DNA from: Typha latifolia
Lineage: Eukaryota > Streptophyta > Magnoliopsida > Poales > Typhaceae
DNA: 64,000 bases
NCBI GenBank assembly: GCA_019914945.1
Contig: CM034112.1
Coordinates: 4,053,001 to 4,117,000, forward strand
Direction: 5' to 3'
Numbering within the stretch: the first letter of the stretch is position 1; every line of letters starts with the position of its first letter. The position numbers and the translations under genes are program-made. The notes under the pieces were generated by a model. It saw only the letters and a program-made list of their open reading frames with translations. It was not told the origin of the DNA and ran no database searches. Positions 36,371-47,915 of the stretch are shown here, one piece after another.

Positions 36371-37718
36371 AATATGAAACAATCTTTTTAAGTAAAAAGT
36401 CTGAAAAAATAAAAAATCTTTTGGAGATGCACTTTTAGAAATTCAAAATCGATTCAAGACATAGAGTATGACAATCAAATGAAATAAGCCATACACAGAT
36501 CAATCAAATCATCAAGAGCATATTATTATCAATTCTAATGCATTACTCAAATTTAAATTAATCTTGATTGATCATAACAATATGCATATGCAAGTTGAGC
36601 ATATATAATATGAAATAATATTCTTAAACAAACTTTCCTATTTAAACAATGAAGCAACAAAGTAGTCAAGCCGACTTAGTATTCAAATATGCATTTTTCG
36701 ACTTATTTTTCATAACATAACAGGAATTGTTCTTGTATTTTTTTTTTTACTAAAACCATATACGTGCAATGATGGCTTTCACACATGAGTAGGTAACTCT
36801 TTTCTTGTAGTACAAATTAAATAATGTACAAGTAGATATTCACATATATTTTTTTTTTTGAATTTGCAAACAATGTACTGATTCAAACTGGACTCTAAAC
36901 AAGATGGCTTTCACACTAACTCATTGTAGCCATTTTCATTGATCTTTTATGAACACATTTTTGATGACTAATCATGAGGTCAAACTGTGCAAATCAAAGT
37001 CAATAATGAGCTATTTAAAAAAATATTTCAAGATGTCATACTCACTCAAGAATATACATACGTTATGAGAGCAATAAATTTAGTTTAATTATAATAGAAG
37101 CTGAGAGAGTGAATAAATCAGAAATTATACAATATACTACAAGATGACAAAATTGACTATAATAACTCATAATCAAGAAAAAAAAATCATATTTATATGT
37201 CAAGAATATATTATTGAATCTAGGAGTGCATCAGTTTTTTTTTATAAAAATAAAACCCTCAACAAATCTAAAAACTGAAACCTAGGAAAGTCAGAGTAAA
37301 AGAAAACCTAAAAAATATATATAGAAATAACAACACGCAAACCAAAACATAAATCCCGAAAGATAAAATCAGTCCAAAGCACAAATCCCTAAAGAAGTAC
37401 GAAGATACTCAAATATCTGTATATCCAAAGGTTTTGTAAACAAATCTCCCAACTGTTTCTTCGTCTCAACATGTTCCAGTGCTATTATTTTGTCTTCAAC
37501 TAACTCGCGTATAAAATAATGTCGGATATCAATATGTTTTGTACGCAAGTGTTGAACAAGATTTTTTGATATATTAATAGCACTCATATTGTCACAATAA
37601 AGCACCATAGAACCTTATTCAATGCCGTAATCTTTGATCATCCATTTCATCCATAATAACTGAGAACAACAACTCCCCGCTACAATGTACTCGGCCTCCA
37701 CAGTAGATAAAGATATCG
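36371..37718 (-). repeat. Left arm of 1.35-kb inverted repeat (copia 3' region)
   Basis: Read on the minus strand, this matches the plus strand at 44590-45930: the end of copia RNase H, then about 1 kb of noncoding sequence with short ORFs. It has the RNase H coding end at 37718-37369 and is cut at 37718 by the gypsy insertion. Confidence 0.8.
37369..37718 (-). pseudogene. Copia RNase H C-terminus (minus copy)
   Basis: Reads STVEAEYI, then CDNMSAINISKN and RELVEDKIIALEHVET to the stop at 37369-37371. One in-frame TAA near 37615 interrupts it. The upstream reverse transcriptase is missing; the gypsy insertion lies there instead. Confidence 0.8.
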
Positions 37719-37719
37719 A

Positions 37720-37803
37720 TGATACGATCATGCCTCTGGCTATGGAGCTCTGATACCAGCTTGGTACGATCACGCCTCTGGCTATGGAGCTCTAATACCA
37801 GCT
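37720..37803. repeat. Two 42-bp repeats carrying LTR end plus primer-binding site
   Basis: Exact 42-bp spacing (37720, 37762, then the LTR at 37804). Each unit begins like the LTR end (TGATACGATC or TGGTACGATC) and ends with the reversed PBS (GATACCAGCT or AATACCAGCT). Confidence 0.8.
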
Positions 37804-38741
37804 TGATACGATCTCGGCTTTTTGGTGAAGGGTCGATCTCTTCAAATTCTTGATCTGGACTAGATCTGGCACGGAACTTTGAAATAAGATCTGGAAATAT
37901 GCCGCCGTTGGATCGATGTGAAATTTTGATATGTTGTCACCCTAGAAAAGAGCTTTCCAAAAAATCAAGTTTCAGGGGAATTGGAGTTGTGGATCTCGAG
38001 ATACCGTCCGTTTAGTGGACGAACATCAGGATGCTCTGTTTTGGATTCGTGGATGGAGGCACGAGATCCTAGGTAATGATGGTTGGTGGAGGACCGGCGT
38101 TAATGTGGTGGCACCGGTGAAAAGTGATGGTGGAAGGGTTGTGGTTCATGGAAGGATTAGGGCAAGTGTGGGATAGATTGGACGAATGGGGAGAAGAGGT
38201 CCACCTCTAAGGGACTAGGGTGATTAGCCGGACGAGGGAGGTTAGAAGCGGCGTCGCCGGGGATTGAGAGAACGGGAGCGAAAAAGACGAAGGAGGCAAG
38301 GCAAAAGTCAATCTCAATAATCAATAATCAATTTTGTTGCCTACCACATCCTTTTATAGGCTAACCAACAACTCAAATTAACCCTAAAAACACAATTTTC
38401 ATCGACCGCGTTCAAACTCGCCCGACCGCGTTCGAACGCACCGAGTTCGCTCTTCTGGATTTGCGAACGCGATGCAGGCGTTCGAACGCGCGATCGAACG
38501 CGCCTGTCGGTATTTGCGAACGCGATGCAGGCGTTCACAATGCGTTCGAACGCACAGTACATTCTCTTCACCACGTTCACAACCCCGTTCACAAACCGCG
38601 TTCGAACTCACTCCACCCGCGTTCGAACGCGACTTACAGAAAACTTATTTTAATGGAAATTAAACACTAAAATATGAAACAAAAACACTCCTAAAGTGAA
38701 TCCATGCTCGAGATGACGTCGGTGAAGTCCGAATCGTATCA
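37804..38741 (-). repeat. 3' LTR of nested Ty3/gypsy element
   Basis: The 938-bp LTR ends are TGATACGAT and ATCGTATCA. On the minus strand its first 340 bp hold five exact TTCGAA palindromes (38400-38640), followed by a TATA box (CCTATAAAAGG, about 38362-38352). Adjacent internal sequence at 38742-38770 is the polypurine-like GGAAGCGTGGTGGAT. Confidence 0.85.
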
Positions 38742-38768
38742 ATCCACCACGCTTCCACAACATTGTCC

Positions 38769-39173
38769 TCAAGGTTTGAAATTTGGGAAGCGATCTTTGA
38801 ACTCTGACTCAAGCTCCTCCATGGTATGATCTTCTGCATTGGTTCCCCACATATCTGAAGATATAGGAATTGTTGGTGCTGAGAAAGAGGCAAGCTCACT
38901 CGTGTCAGGTAGGCGCGAAAGGGCATCAGCCGCTCGATTCTCGATCAGCAAGTTCCAAGTCAAGCTCGGTCCTATCCGTCGCCGCGAGTCTTTCCTAGGC
39001 ACGCAAGATAGGGGTAGTGCGACCATAACTGCCTCAAAGGGGTTCATCCTCAGGCGAGCTTGGATACTTGTACTCCAACTAACCCAAGGTGGAATTCGGG
39101 TCCATCTACATTTAGTCCACTTGGTGTCGGGTGGTCGAACCACTTGACTCAATGTCAGTTCAGCAATAGAAAT
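38769..39173 (-). pseudogene. Gypsy pol remnant (RNase H tail)
   Basis: Only the ENRAADALSRLP motif typical of the end of Ty3/gypsy RNase H is recognisable (about 38950-38920). Most of reverse transcriptase and all of integrase have been deleted between gag-protease and this point. Confidence 0.65.
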
Positions 39174-41211
39174 CTAGTGCATCCGATTGTGCTCGGGAGG
39201 TCGAGTTAGATGCAGTTGGTGGATCCAGATTTGGTCCTCCCAATGACTCGAGTTAGGTTTAGCGACAGCCATTTGCAATAGTAGAGCTTGGTCCCCTACA
39301 CAAGGAAAGCCCACAAGTGGTTGCAATGTTGGCCCCTGCTGCGGTTGATTTCCATTCAACAACACCCTTCGTCCGTTCCTTTGAAATGTCAGTGTGAGGT
39401 TTGAGAAATCAAATGTTACGGGCCCCCAAGCTTTGAAGCCATTGAGTCCCCAAAACAATGTCGGCACCTCGCAAGGCCAACGGATAAAGGTCCAATGTGA
39501 AAGTTTGGCCTTGCACCTTCAATTCCACACCTCCACAAATAAAATTTGCTCGGAATGTGGTGCCATCTCCGATCGTCACATCGAACCCTTTCGTGGGTTC
39601 CGACTCGAGCCCAATCTTCCTAAGGAGCCTCTTGTCAATGAAGTTGTGGGTGGACTCAGTGTCAATCAAGATTCTCACTGTGGTTTTCTTGACTACCCCG
39701 TTCACCCGCAAGGTCTTTGGTGCAGCTGTCCCCGAATAGGTGTGGAGGGAGATTTCGGCTATCATGTCCTCCACGGGTTGCTCCTCAGCTTCTTCTCCTT
39801 GATGTCCAGCCACATCTGCACCTTCAGCTGCAAACTCGTCCTCCGCTTCCTCCAATCCATCGATTAGCATCACCGATCCCATCGGTTTAGCGCAGTGATG
39901 CCCGGGTACAAACTTCTCATCACAATGGAAGCATAGGCCCTTGGCTCTTCTTTCTTCTACTTGGGCTAGTGTGAGTGCTCGTCCCGGACCTTTAGGTGCA
40001 TACTTCACATCTTGGGATGGCTTCAAGGGTGCTCGAGGAGTTACCACTGTAGCAGCAACCCTTGGTACTCCGATAGTATTTCCCGTCGCTATGTTTGGTT
40101 GAGCTTGATTGCGGCTTCCTTGGCTTATCCAACTCTGCTTCAGGTGTATCTTCATGGCCCTATGTTTGTCTTCCATAAGCACCGCATCTTCGAAGGCCTC
40201 CTTTAAGGTTCTAGGCCTTAAAGCCCTCACATCGGCTTGTATGTCACCCCGCAGCCCGGAGATGAAGGTGCTGCGAAGTTGCTGATCCGTCCATGGTGGA
40301 TGACATCGGCTACTAATCCTCTCAAATTCTTTTTGGTATGACCCAACCGTGGTCTTTTGCACCGTCTTTGAGAGAAGAGCATCAAAGTCTTCATATCCCG
40401 ATGCTCCAAATCGCCGTGTGATATCGGCGCAAAATTCAGCCCAAGTTTCGATAGTCTCAGTGACATTGGCTGCTCGAAACCAATGAAGCGCTGCATCCTC
40501 AAGGTGGAAGCTCGCAAGCGTCACCTTGTACTCTTCCGACGTTCCCTGGTATGCAAAGAATTGCTCCGCCCTATACAACCAATCGATCGGATCGCCACCT
40601 TTGAACTTGGGGAATTCGAGACGCACGACTTGTCCACATATGCCGTTGTCTCATTCCGGATCATGTCCAACTCCTTGTCTAACCGGGGGAGGATGCACCA
40701 TGAAGGGTTGATGATCCCTCCTTTGGTTTAGATTAACTCGCCGTGGTTCCGGATCGTATTGGCCCGCCCACGAATCTTGATCTCCAAGGTGGTCTCCATG
40801 GTGGTTCATTCGTCGGATGGGTTCACCTGCAACTGGACCTGGTGTAACCATCCTTGCTTGCCTCTGCCCATAGGGTGGTGGTAGCAGCGGCTCTTGTGGT
40901 TGCAAAGGCTGAACCGGTGGCAGTGGGTTCAAGGGGGTCGACTCGCGTTGTGGGGTAGATGGTGCATTCCCGTTCGACATTGCTTCTCTTGTCGCACGGA
41001 TTTCCCACATCATCTCCATCATCATCTAATTGTTGATGGCCATCTGCTCTAAAAGAGACCCCAACACGGCTTGAATGCTAGGTTCTTCCGCATTCCGATT
41101 AGATCGGGCGGTTCCGCGGGTGGATGGCCCCGCAATCGTTTCTCCCTCCTCTATTGGGAGAATCTCTTCTTCATCATCTCGCTGTGCAGCCATAGATCTG
41201 GTTGTCGTCAT
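39174..41211 (-). pseudogene. Ty3/gypsy gag-protease with stops and one frameshift
   Basis: The frame starts at ATG 41211 (MTTTRSMAAQ). An acidic, Pro-rich N-terminus is followed by a retrotransposon gag domain (about 40626-40260), a zinc knuckle CFHCDEKFVPGHHC and a retropepsin region. In-frame stops are a TAG at 41028-41026 and a TGA at 40653-40651. The protease active site reads IDTESTHNF where the family has Asp-Ser/Thr-Gly, so the Gly is replaced by Glu. Near 39430-39425 one extra G shifts the frame; the protein continues in the frame ending at 39174. The element is on the minus strand inside the copia block. Confidence 0.85.
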
Positions 41212-41233
41212 TGGAAGCGCTTGTCCGAGGAAT

Positions 41234-41402
41234 GGTGGCTCTGATACCAAGCTTGATACGATCACTAATATGCCGCCGTTGGATCGATGTGAAATTTTGA
41301 TATGTTGTCGCCCTAAAAAAGAGCTTTCCAACAAATTAAGTTTCAGGCGAATCGGAGTTGTGGATCTCGAGATACCGTCCGTTTAGTGGACGAACATCAG
41401 GA
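41234..41402 (-). repeat. Gypsy primer-binding site and truncated 5' LTR
   Basis: The PBS TGGTATCAGAGCCACC is at 41249-41234 on the minus strand. The adjoining LTR piece (41254-41402) ends in ATCGTATCA, lacks about 90 bp present in the 3' LTR, and is cut at 41402/41403 where copia integrase resumes. Confidence 0.8.
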
Positions 41403-42220
41403 TAAACATGGTTTATCACATGTACCGTTGTATTGACCGCCTCTGCCCAAAACCTTTGAGTAACCTTTTTAGCGTGAAGCATAACCCTAGCCATTTCCTG
41501 CACAACTCAGTTCTTTCTTTCCACAATCCCGTTCTGTTGTGGAGTTATAGGAGCTGGAAATTCATGTTGAATACCAAGAGAATCGCAAAATATAGAAAAA
41601 AATTTATTTTCAAATTCTCTACCATGATTAGAATGATTCCTAACTAGGGTAGTCGATTTTTTATTTTGCAATTTTAAACATAATGATTTAAAAACTTCAA
41701 AGGTTTCAGACTTCTCACATAAAAAGGCTACCAAGTATATCTTGAGTAATCATCGACAATTAAGAATATATAGCGTTTACCTCCAAGACTTTCCGTTTTT
41801 GTTGGACCCATTAAGTCCATGTGGACTAATTGTAGCACACGGTCAGTGGTAGCAATTATCAGATGTTCTAGATCTATAACATATAATATTACCATCATGA
41901 TATAGAATAGTACAATCATTTTTGGAGAATTTTACCTCATAATCTTCATCACAAAATTGACTAATGCTTAGTAGATTTGCTTTCAAACCCCTAACATAAA
42001 GAACATTTTTAAGAATAGGAACCTCTAGAGAACTTAACTTTCCTTTATCTATTACCTTGGATGAATTATCATCTCCGAATGTCACAACTCCCCCTTCATG
42101 TTTTTCGAGATTAAAAAATAAGGACTTGTCACCCGACATATGTCTTGAATAGCCACTGTCTAAATACCACAAATTAGAATTTAAAGCTTTCAAGGCTGTA
42201 TGCATAACATAACATTTCAA
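41403..42220 (-). pseudogene. Copia protease and integrase remnant
   Basis: On the minus strand, 42220-41843 holds the protease end with WYLDSGYSRHM (the DSG active site is intact) and a pre-integrase segment. 41919-41405 holds the integrase core: VHMDLMGP gives the first Asp, VRNHSNHGREF has Asn where the second catalytic Asp is expected, and QQNGIVERKN gives the Glu. A stop follows ERKN. The frame is lost at the gypsy insertion (41402). Confidence 0.8.
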
Positions 42221-42785
42221 ATCACTTTTTTTTTGACTCAGTTGGCCTTTATTTTCATTCCATAAATGAAAACATTTCTAGGTTTTTACAAAAATTTGCA
42301 ATGAGGTCTAATATGCCCTAGAATGCCGCATTGATAGCATGTCGGAACAAACCCTTTTCTACTCACCTTTTGTCGTGGAGTGTGACTAAAATTTACCTTT
42401 GACAACGCTGAAGAGTTACCAGTTTGTTAATTGAACTTCAGTTTAGAGACATTTATCTAGGCTTGCTTTGAAAATATGGTTGATGACCTTATGTTTTCTT
42501 CCTTTTGTATACCTGTAGAAACAAAGACAGTTTTATTATTATTTGAATTAACCATACCTGTCTTTTCCAGAAATCTGAGCTTTTAAAATCTCGTCTAGTT
42601 TGTTCTTCCTTTTAAGATATGTCAACCTTCATCTTATATTTTGCATTGTCAAGGTGTTTAGAAAGGTCTTTGATATGTTCAAGTTTCAATTTGTAATTCT
42701 CCTCAAATTGATTTCTTTCTGGTTCGTTTGCCTTGAGTCGTTGAAGTAGTCTAAGATTGCTTTTCTTGAGTTTAAACGACTCCAG

Positions 42786-43806
42786 CTACAAGTCATTATA
42801 TGCCTTTTGTATTTTAGATTCATCTTCCTCAGCTGGTAACATATCCTGATCATCTGTACTATTAGTATCAATAATAGAGTCAGTATTAAGAAGAGAGGAG
42901 GCAAATACTACAAAGTTTTCTTCGTCTTTCTCAGAATCATCATCAGATTCATCTGAGTCATCCCAAGTGACTTTCATAGCTTTACCCTTCCTCTCAAGAC
43001 GATTATGGCATTCTTGTGCGATTTGTTCAAAACCAGAATATTCAAAACATCGAACTTTATTCTCAGAATTTTTATTTTTATGTTTGACATTGTTGTTGCT
43101 CACACCTATACTCGAACTCACAGTATTCTTTTTTTTCACAAAAACTTTTTTTTTCTTAAGTTTTTCAGCATTCAACTTGTTTGGCTTCCGAAAGAATTTA
43201 TTAAACTTTTTGACAAACATAGCCAACATCTCAACATCAGACTCCTCTAAATTTTGTACAACTGTGGATAGGGCCATCTCTTTAGACTTTCTCAGTTTTG
43301 AAAGGCTGGACTCAAATGTTTGTAGATTTCCTACCAATTGTTCAACTTTCATAGAATTGATGTCCTTACTTTTCTCAATTGCTGTAACTTTCGCCTGAAA
43401 CCTTTTTGAGAGAGACCTAAGGATCTTACGAATAATTCTGTTTTTAGGAATTTTCTCTCTTAGGTTGAAACTGGAGTTGACTATATCACTCAGCTTTGTA
43501 TAGAACTCATCAAATGTCTCATTCTCCTTCATACGTAGAGTTTCAAAACTAGTAATCAAACTCTGAAGTTTTGAAAGTTTTACAGCCATAGTTTCTAAGA
43601 TCGTTAAGGCTTCTTTTGCTATCTCACAAGTAGAAATTCTTCTAAATTCTTCCAAGAAAACACAACTAAAAATTGTATTTATTGCTTTGCTATTTTAGCC
43701 AACTTTTTCATAGTTTGTCCTATCCCATGACTCAATCGGTTTCTCAATAAGCTTATCATTCACCATGTACATTGGTAGACTCCAACCATTCACAACGGCA
43801 CACTTG
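42786..43806 (-). pseudogene. Copia gag (UBN2-type)
   Basis: Readable from about 43800, with an open part at 43655-42786 (289 residues). The core matches UBN2/retrotran-gag domains (FDEFYTKLSDIVNSSFNL). A Lys-rich stretch precedes a zinc knuckle that has decayed: CFEYSGFEQIAQEC has Tyr for the second Cys and Gln for the His. An acidic tail DDSDESDDDSEKDEE follows. A TAG near 43698 separates the first 35 or so residues. 42785-42221 is too broken to read. Confidence 0.8.
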
Positions 43807-44942
43807 TGGGGCACGTGCGCCCCTTTCCTTCTCATGTGTTTAAACTGAAAAAGGCCCTCTACGGGCTAAAACAAGCTCCAAGAGCTTGGTATGAAAAGTT
43901 GACCACTTTTTTAGTGGATGCGGGGTTCACTCGAGGGGGAGTGGACAAAACATTGTTCATTAGACGGTCGAACAAGAGTTTAGTTATGGCACAAATATAT
44001 GTGGATGACATTGTATTCGGGGCAACGAGTCAATCATTAGCTAAGGAGTTTGCAGATCTTATGCATAGTCATTTTGAGATGAGCATGATGGGTGAGTTAA
44101 AGTTGTTTTTGGGACTTCAAATTACTCAATTGGAAAGATGGATATTTATCGCTCAAACCAAGTATGCTAATGATATTGTGACTAAATTTGGTTTAGAAAA
44201 TGCAAAACATGCTAGAACTCTTATGAGTACAACTACCAAACTATGTAAGGATATTTTATGAAAAACTTGTTGATCGACATTGTATAGAAGCATGATTGGT
44301 AGTCTTTTGTACTTAACTGCTAGTAGACCAGACATTACATTTAGTGTCGATGTGTGTGCTAGGTTTCAGTCTGAACCTAAGGAGACACATTTGTTTGCTG
44401 TGAAACGTATTATAAAATATGTCGGTTGCACAATTGACTTAGGTATCTGGTTTACGTATGACTCGGGAGCTATCATATCTGGATACACAGATTCGATTGG
44501 GCGGTGTTCATGTGATGATAGAAAAAGTACCTCAGGTGGATGTTTTTATATTGGAAACAATCTGGTTGCTTGGCATAGTAAGAAACAAAACTCGATATCT
44601 TTATCTACTGTGGAGGCCGAGTACATTGCAGCGGAAAATTATTGTTCTCAGTTACTATGGATGAAATAGATGGTTAAAGATTACAGCATTGAACAAGATA
44701 CTATGGTGCTTTATTGTGACAACATGAGTGCTATTAATATATCGAAAAATCCTGTTCAACACTCGCGTACAAAATATATTGATATCTGACATCATTTTAT
44801 ACGCGAGTTAGTTGAAGACAAAATAATAGCACTAGAGCATATTGAGACGGAGAAACAGTTGGGTGATCTTTTTACAAAACCTTTGCATTTACAGAGATTT
44901 GAGTATCTTCGTACTTCTTTAGGGATTTGTGCTTTGGATTGA
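43806..44942 (+). pseudogene. Copia reverse transcriptase / RNase H (plus copy)
   Basis: One frame runs from about 43812 to the stop at 44940-44942. It has KKALYGLKQAPRAWYEKL, the catalytic IYVDDIVFG, GSLLYLTASRPDI, and RNase H with STVEAEYIA and CDNMSAINIS. In-frame stops are at 44259, 44271, 44667 and near 44787. It lies head to head with the minus-strand gag, so an inversion or a second copy joins here at about 43806-43815. Confidence 0.85.
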
Positions 44943-45930
44943 TTTTTTTTGTTTGGTTTGCGTGTTTACTTTTTATTATTTCTTTTTGTTTCTTTTTAGG
45001 TTTACTTTACTCTGAACTTTTCTTTGGTTTTAGTTTCAGATTTTCAAGAGTTTTTATCATAAAAAAAATTGATGCACTTCTAGACTCAATAATATACTCT
45101 TGACATATAAATATGATTTTTCTCTTGATTATGAGTTATGATAGTCAATTTTATCGTCTTGCAGTATATTGTATCATTTCTGATTTGTTCACTCTCTCGA
45201 CTTCTATGATAATTAAACTAAATTTAATGCACTCATAACTTGTGTATATTCTTGAGTGAGCATGACATCATGAATTTTTTTTTAAATAGCTCACTATTGA
45301 CGTTGATTTGCATAGTTTGACCTCATGCTTAGTCATCACAAATCTGTTCATAAAAGAATAATGAAAAGGGCTACAATGAGTTTGTGTGAAAGACATCTTG
45401 TTTAAAATCCAGTTTGACTCAGTACATTGCTTGCAAATTAAAAAAAAAATTTTGATGTTTGTAAATATCTTCTTGCACATTGTTTGATATGTACTACAAA
45501 AAAAGGGCTACCTACTAATGTGTGAAAGCCATCATTGCACCTATATAGTTTATGTATAAAAAAATAATACAGGAAAAATTTCTGTTCGGTTATGGAGAAT
45601 AAGTTGAAAAGTGCAAATTTAAATACTAAGTCGGTTTGACTACTGTGTTGTATCATTGTTTAAATAGGAAAGTTTATTTAAGAAGAATGTTTCATGTTAT
45701 CTATGCTCACCTTGCATATGTATATTGTTATGATCAATCAAGATTAATTTAATTTTGAGTGATGCATTAGAATTGATTATAATATAATTTTGATGATTTG
45801 ATTGATCTGTGTATGACTTATTTCATTTGATTGTCATATTCTATGTCTTAAATCTATTTTTAATTTCTAGAAGTGCATCTCCAAAAAGATTTTTTGATTT
45901 TTTTCTTAGATTTTTTACTTAAAAAAAAGG
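44590..45930 (+). repeat. Right arm of 1.35-kb inverted repeat
   Basis: Inverted counterpart of 36371-37718. It includes the RNase H end and about 1 kb of noncoding 3' sequence with poly-T runs. No gene seen in 44943-45930. Confidence 0.8.
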
Positions 45931-45932
45931 GG

Positions 45933-46028
45933 CGTTCGAACGCAAATTTTTGAGTTCGAATGCAGTGACTGGCACGTTCGAACGCGCAGACTGGTGCGTT
46001 CGAACGCATTCGATGATTCTTTATATAT
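45933..46028 (+). promoter_or_regulatory. TTCGAA cluster and TATA box before the copia extra ORF
   Basis: Four TTCGAA palindromes within 80 bp (three as GTTCGAACGC) end near 46009. TTTATATATTG follows at about 46020, then a pyrimidine-rich leader to ATG 46484. It has the same layout as the LTRs in this window, suggesting an internal promoter. Confidence 0.5.
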
Positions 46029-46483
46029 TGCGTCCGAACCCAAGGGTTTTCATCTTCCATCTTCCAAACCCTAGAAACCCTTCATTTTCTTCCTCTCAAA
46101 TCTTCAAGATCTTGGTATTTTTCATCAAATTTCTCACTACAAACCTTTTTAAAGGATCGTTCTCCTCCGGATCTAGCATCTTTTGGCCGAATTTCATAGT
46201 TTTTCTTCACTTTTGCGAGGTATGATCATCCATCAATTTTCCTATTTTTTATTCAATTAAGTCTCTTGATCTTGATTGATTTCGTGCATTTTCGAGTTTT
46301 GATCATGTTAAAGTTACTATCTTGATGTTTTTTGTGTGATTGAACGTGATATCTTAGCGTTTTCAAGTAGATGATGGATTTCATTTAGGGCCTTCATGGT
46401 TTCTTGAATTTTTTTTATTTCTTGTTATCTTTTTGTTTGCTTTGGGCATGTATTGAATCTTGCATCTTGTTTCTTTCTCAAGA

Positions 46484-47533
46484 ATGCCTAGAAAAGCAGC
46501 AGTTTCCAAGAAACCTAGGCCGCCTTCCTCACCTACTTCGGCTCCCAAGTTTTCGACATCTACGGCTGCGGGGCGTTACAAACATAATTTTGACACTCGA
46601 CCTGTTATTTGTGAACGACCCGTGGTCATTTCTAATTTTTCTGCCTTGGGGATCGAATAGATCTTTACTGAGCGAGGATGGTTATCCGTGTGTCGGATGA
46701 GCGGGACTGCATATATGAAAGTGGTTAGAGAATTTTTCAGTAATACCCCGGTTTTAGAACGCTGTATACGTTCTACTGTCCGTGGGGTTTCGATCTACTT
46801 GGACTCCGATGTTATTTGTGCAGAACTTCAACTTCCTGATGGTGAGTTCCAGTATCCGTTGTCTGCTCCACTCCCTGATGTCAATGAATTTGCTAGTACT
46901 GTGTTAATTAAAGGGGAACGTTGGAATGGCAATATGATGCCTCATGCGAAACTGACATCAGTGGCTCGCATGCTTCACCTGCTTTGTCTGTACAACGTCA
47001 CCCCCAAGACTCGCCATTCTAGTATTAGTCCGGATCGTGCCTTCCTCCTTCATGCGATGTTGTCGAGAGTTTCTGTTGATTTGGCTATGGTAATCTACAA
47101 TTCCATTCTAACAGTTGCACAGAAAGAAGCGTCCCGTGAAGGATTGCCGTTTGGCATATTTATTACAAATTTGTGCACTCAGAGTAGGGTGCGCGTGGAT
47201 GCCACGGAACCTTCTCTTACTTCGCAAAAACCGTTCGATCGGATTACTCTTAAGCGGAGTCAAGCTCATGATCAGTCGTCTCCTCTCAAGCCGTCCTCTT
47301 CCGCTAATGGACGTTCCGCACACCTTGATATTTCTGACGACAGTTCGGACGATGACTCATCTCACACTGAGGGGGAGTTACCACAGTTCTTTGATCGTTT
47401 CGATCAGCTTAGCACTCAGGTGTAGGACTTCCATTCGGTCGTGAATGATTTACGAGCTGGGCAAGCACGTCAGGGGACTGTTCTTGACTCTGTCTTGTCG
47501 ATTCTTCATCGTCAGTTCCCTCCGAGTTCCTAG
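46484..47533 (+). pseudogene. Extra ORF of copia element (putative plant transposon protein)
   Basis: From ATG 46484 one frame runs to a TAG at 47531-47533, interrupted by TAG at 46658-46660 and at 47423-47425. It resembles the 'putative plant transposon protein' domain found as a third ORF in some plant retroelements: a basic Pro/Ser-rich start (MPRKAAVSKKPRPP), a GWLSVCRMSG...FFSNT core, SRVSVDLAMVIYNSI, an acidic Ser/Asp stretch (ISDDSSDDDSS) and a short heptad-like tail. It lies between pol and the polypurine tract. I recognise the family only by overall pattern; its function is not known. Confidence 0.65.
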
Positions 47534-47915
47534 GCTTTGGCATTTGTGCCAAAAAGGGGGAGAGTGAGTGTGAGTTTAGACGTGTGTTTAGACGTGTGAG
47601 TTTAGGAGTTTACTCGTGTAGGGGGAGTAATAGCATAGGGGGAGTTTACTAGGTTCTGTTTACTACTTAAATACCTTTGCGTGAATACTTGTGAACTTTG
47701 TTTGCTTGAGTACTTGTGAACTGCTTACTTGATAATTTGTATTTGGATTGATAATTTGTGTTTACTAGGTTCATTTCGAGTTATTTTCACTTGATCTTGA
47801 TTTGGTATATTTTTATTTGTAGGGATTGATGTGCTAAAAGTACTAGACTTGTTGAATGCTCATTTTTGAATTCTTTGTAATATGTTGTAAACTAGATGTT
47901 TTGTCACAAATTGCC
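47534..47915. other. Copia 3' untranslated region
   Basis: Noncoding, with repeated AGGGGGAG runs (near 47555, 47621 and 47638) that resemble extra polypurine tracts before the main one. Confidence 0.6.

Noticed and set aside
38400..38640. TTCGAA cluster as heat-shock elements or as a CRISPR-like array
   Set aside because: Heat-shock elements have two bases between TTC and GAA; spacing between palindromes is irregular and there are no uniform spacers.
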